A stretch of 14,708 nucleotides of DNA from Natronohydrobacter sp. Lineage in GTDB: Bacteria > Pseudomonadota > Alphaproteobacteria > Rhodobacterales > Rhodobacteraceae. The stretch spans positions 1 to 14,708 of the forward strand of contig SKSL01000118.1 in NCBI GenBank assembly GCA_007123015.1, read 5' to 3'. How positions within the stretch are numbered: position 1 is the stretch's first letter; each line of letters opens with the position of its first letter. The notes under the pieces are model-generated. The model made no database searches, was not told the DNA's origin, and saw only the letters and a list, made by a program, of their open reading frames with translations. Positions 14,139 to 14,708 of the stretch are shown one piece after another. The translations under genes were made by a program, and so were the position numbers.

Positions 14139-14389
14139 ATGTCTCATGGCGTCACCGAACTGGAAATGTTTCCGACCGAACTGCAGGTTCGGCGGATAGA
14201 CCCTGTGCGCAACATGCGCCGCTTCTCCCGCATGAGCATTCAGCCTGATCGGTTCGGCGCGGGAAGCCTTGTACGTGACTGGGCCCGGATCGGGTCGCGT
14301 GGGCAGATGATGCCTGGGCAGCACTCTGATGAAGGGCAGGCTGTCACCGCGCTGATGAAACGTGCGCGCACCAGCGCAAGCGGCCGTGA
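14139..14389 (+). pseudogene. WGR-domain protein gene, 3' end probably frameshifted
   Basis: From ATG 14139 the plus strand encodes a WGR-type domain (small domain found alone in many Rhodobacteraceae proteins and also in PARP and MolR-like proteins; thought to bind nucleic acid). Seen are LQVRRIDPVRNMRRFSRMSI, QPDRFGAGSLVRDWARIG and SDEGQAVTALMKRAR, which follow the family pattern closely; the signature WGR reads WAR. After KRAR (ending at 14369) the frame departs from the expected basic, Arg/Lys-rich end. A one-base shift would give HQRKRP and a stop at 14387-14389. Without the shift the frame stays open to the window edge, running through a terminator and antisense to the next gene, which is not plausible. 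An in-frame GTG at 14109 is an alternative start. No good ribosome binding site is seen. It lies beside transposase debris. Confidence 0.6.
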
Positions 14390-14417
14390 AAGGCGGCACG
14401 CGCATGCTGCATATCAC

Positions 14418-14453
14418 AAAAACTGCCGCCTCACATCAGATGCGAGGCGGCAG
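14418..14453 (-). terminator. Intrinsic terminator of the sugar dehydrogenase gene
   Basis: CTGCCGCCTC (14423-14432) and GAGGCGGCAG (14444-14453) form a perfect 10-pair stem; the loop can add CAT/ATG. Reading the minus strand, the stem is followed by TTTTT. It begins 6 bases after the stop codon of the minus-strand gene. Confidence 0.8.
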
Positions 14454-14459
14454 AAACCC

Positions 14460-14708
14460 TTATCTGGGCGCGATGCGGTAGATATCGCCCTCATCAATGG
14501 CTGCATAGAGCATCCCGTCGGGCCCAAGCACCAGCGCGCGGAAGCGGCCCGGTCCCATCGGCAAGTCCATCTCGGTCACGTCATTCACCGAAAGCCCGTC
14601 CTCGGTGATGTCGATGATGTCGATGCGCTGACCGACCGGGGTGCCGCCAAAGCCGATCCCCATCAGTCCGACCGCCATGCGGCCTTCCCACTCGCCCCAA
14701 TGCTCGCC
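14460..14708 (-). CDS. PQQ-dependent sugar dehydrogenase, C-terminal part (partial)
   Basis: The last 82 residues of a gene that starts beyond the right edge. The visible translation reads GEHWGEWEGRMAVGLMG at the edge, then FRALVLGPDGMLYAAIDEGD and ends YRIAPR. The pattern RFRALVLGPDGMLY...G.IYRI is typical of the last blade of the soluble glucose/sorbosone dehydrogenase beta-propeller family (PQQ-dependent aldose sugar dehydrogenases, usually exported to the periplasm). The reaction would be oxidation of an aldose with electrons passed to PQQ; the substrate cannot be told from this end. The catalytic and PQQ-binding residues lie outside the window. The stop is TAA at 14460-14462, followed at once by a strong terminator, so this is the last gene of its transcript. 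Confidence 0.85.
   Translation of the reverse strand, partial: GEHWGEWEGRMAVGLMGIGFGGTPVGQRIDIIDITEDGLSVNDVTEMDLPMGPGRFRALVLGPDGMLYAAIDEGDIYRIAPR

Noticed and set aside
1..14708. tRNA, rRNA genes or CRISPR array
   Set aside because: No cloverleaf-like sequences, rRNA-conserved stretches or regularly spaced short repeats were noticed on reading both strands; not tested with a dedicated program.

Overview
The window looks like a piece of an alphaproteobacterial chromosome or large replicon, most likely Rhodobacteraceae-like. The grounds are high-GC coding regions with GC-ending codons, PAS/GAF hybrid histidine kinases of the AHDLNN type, a small WGR-domain protein, and a PQQ-type sugar dehydrogenase. 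The genus cannot be read from the sequence. No rRNA, tRNA or CRISPR array was found.

Layout. About 0.5 kb with no recognised gene opens the window. Next comes a hybrid sensor kinase with three PAS domains (516-2978, +). A gap of about 1.3 kb follows; it is AT-rich in its second part, carries several hairpins and holds one possible 56-residue ORF. A co-directional signalling cluster then runs from about 4.3 to 10.2 kb. It contains a LuxR/NarL-type response regulator, a very large GAF2-PAS4 hybrid kinase, a 67-residue tail-anchored membrane protein, a 177-residue pseudo-receiver protein and a 63-residue N-anchored membrane protein. A clear hairpin terminator closes it at 10215. After about 1 kb with at most one tiny ORF comes phosphoenolpyruvate synthase ppsA (11172-13562, +). 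From the ppsA stop codon onward there is mobile-element debris: an integrase-type transposase remnant (-) and a WGR-domain gene with a damaged 3' end (+). The window ends in the 3' part of a PQQ-dependent sugar dehydrogenase gene (-) with its own terminator.

How the genes may work together. The two hybrid kinases share a paralogous C-terminal core (coiled coil, HisKA, HATPase, receiver), including an unusual insert in the ATPase domain, and they bracket a single DNA-binding response regulator. This suggests a branched phosphorelay in which different sensory front ends converge on one transcription factor. The pseudo-receiver and the two tiny membrane proteins extend the cluster and have no function I can assign; they are the most likely undescribed part. 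ppsA is a metabolic gene (gluconeogenesis from pyruvate) with its own ribosome binding site, and nothing in the sequence ties it to the signalling genes.
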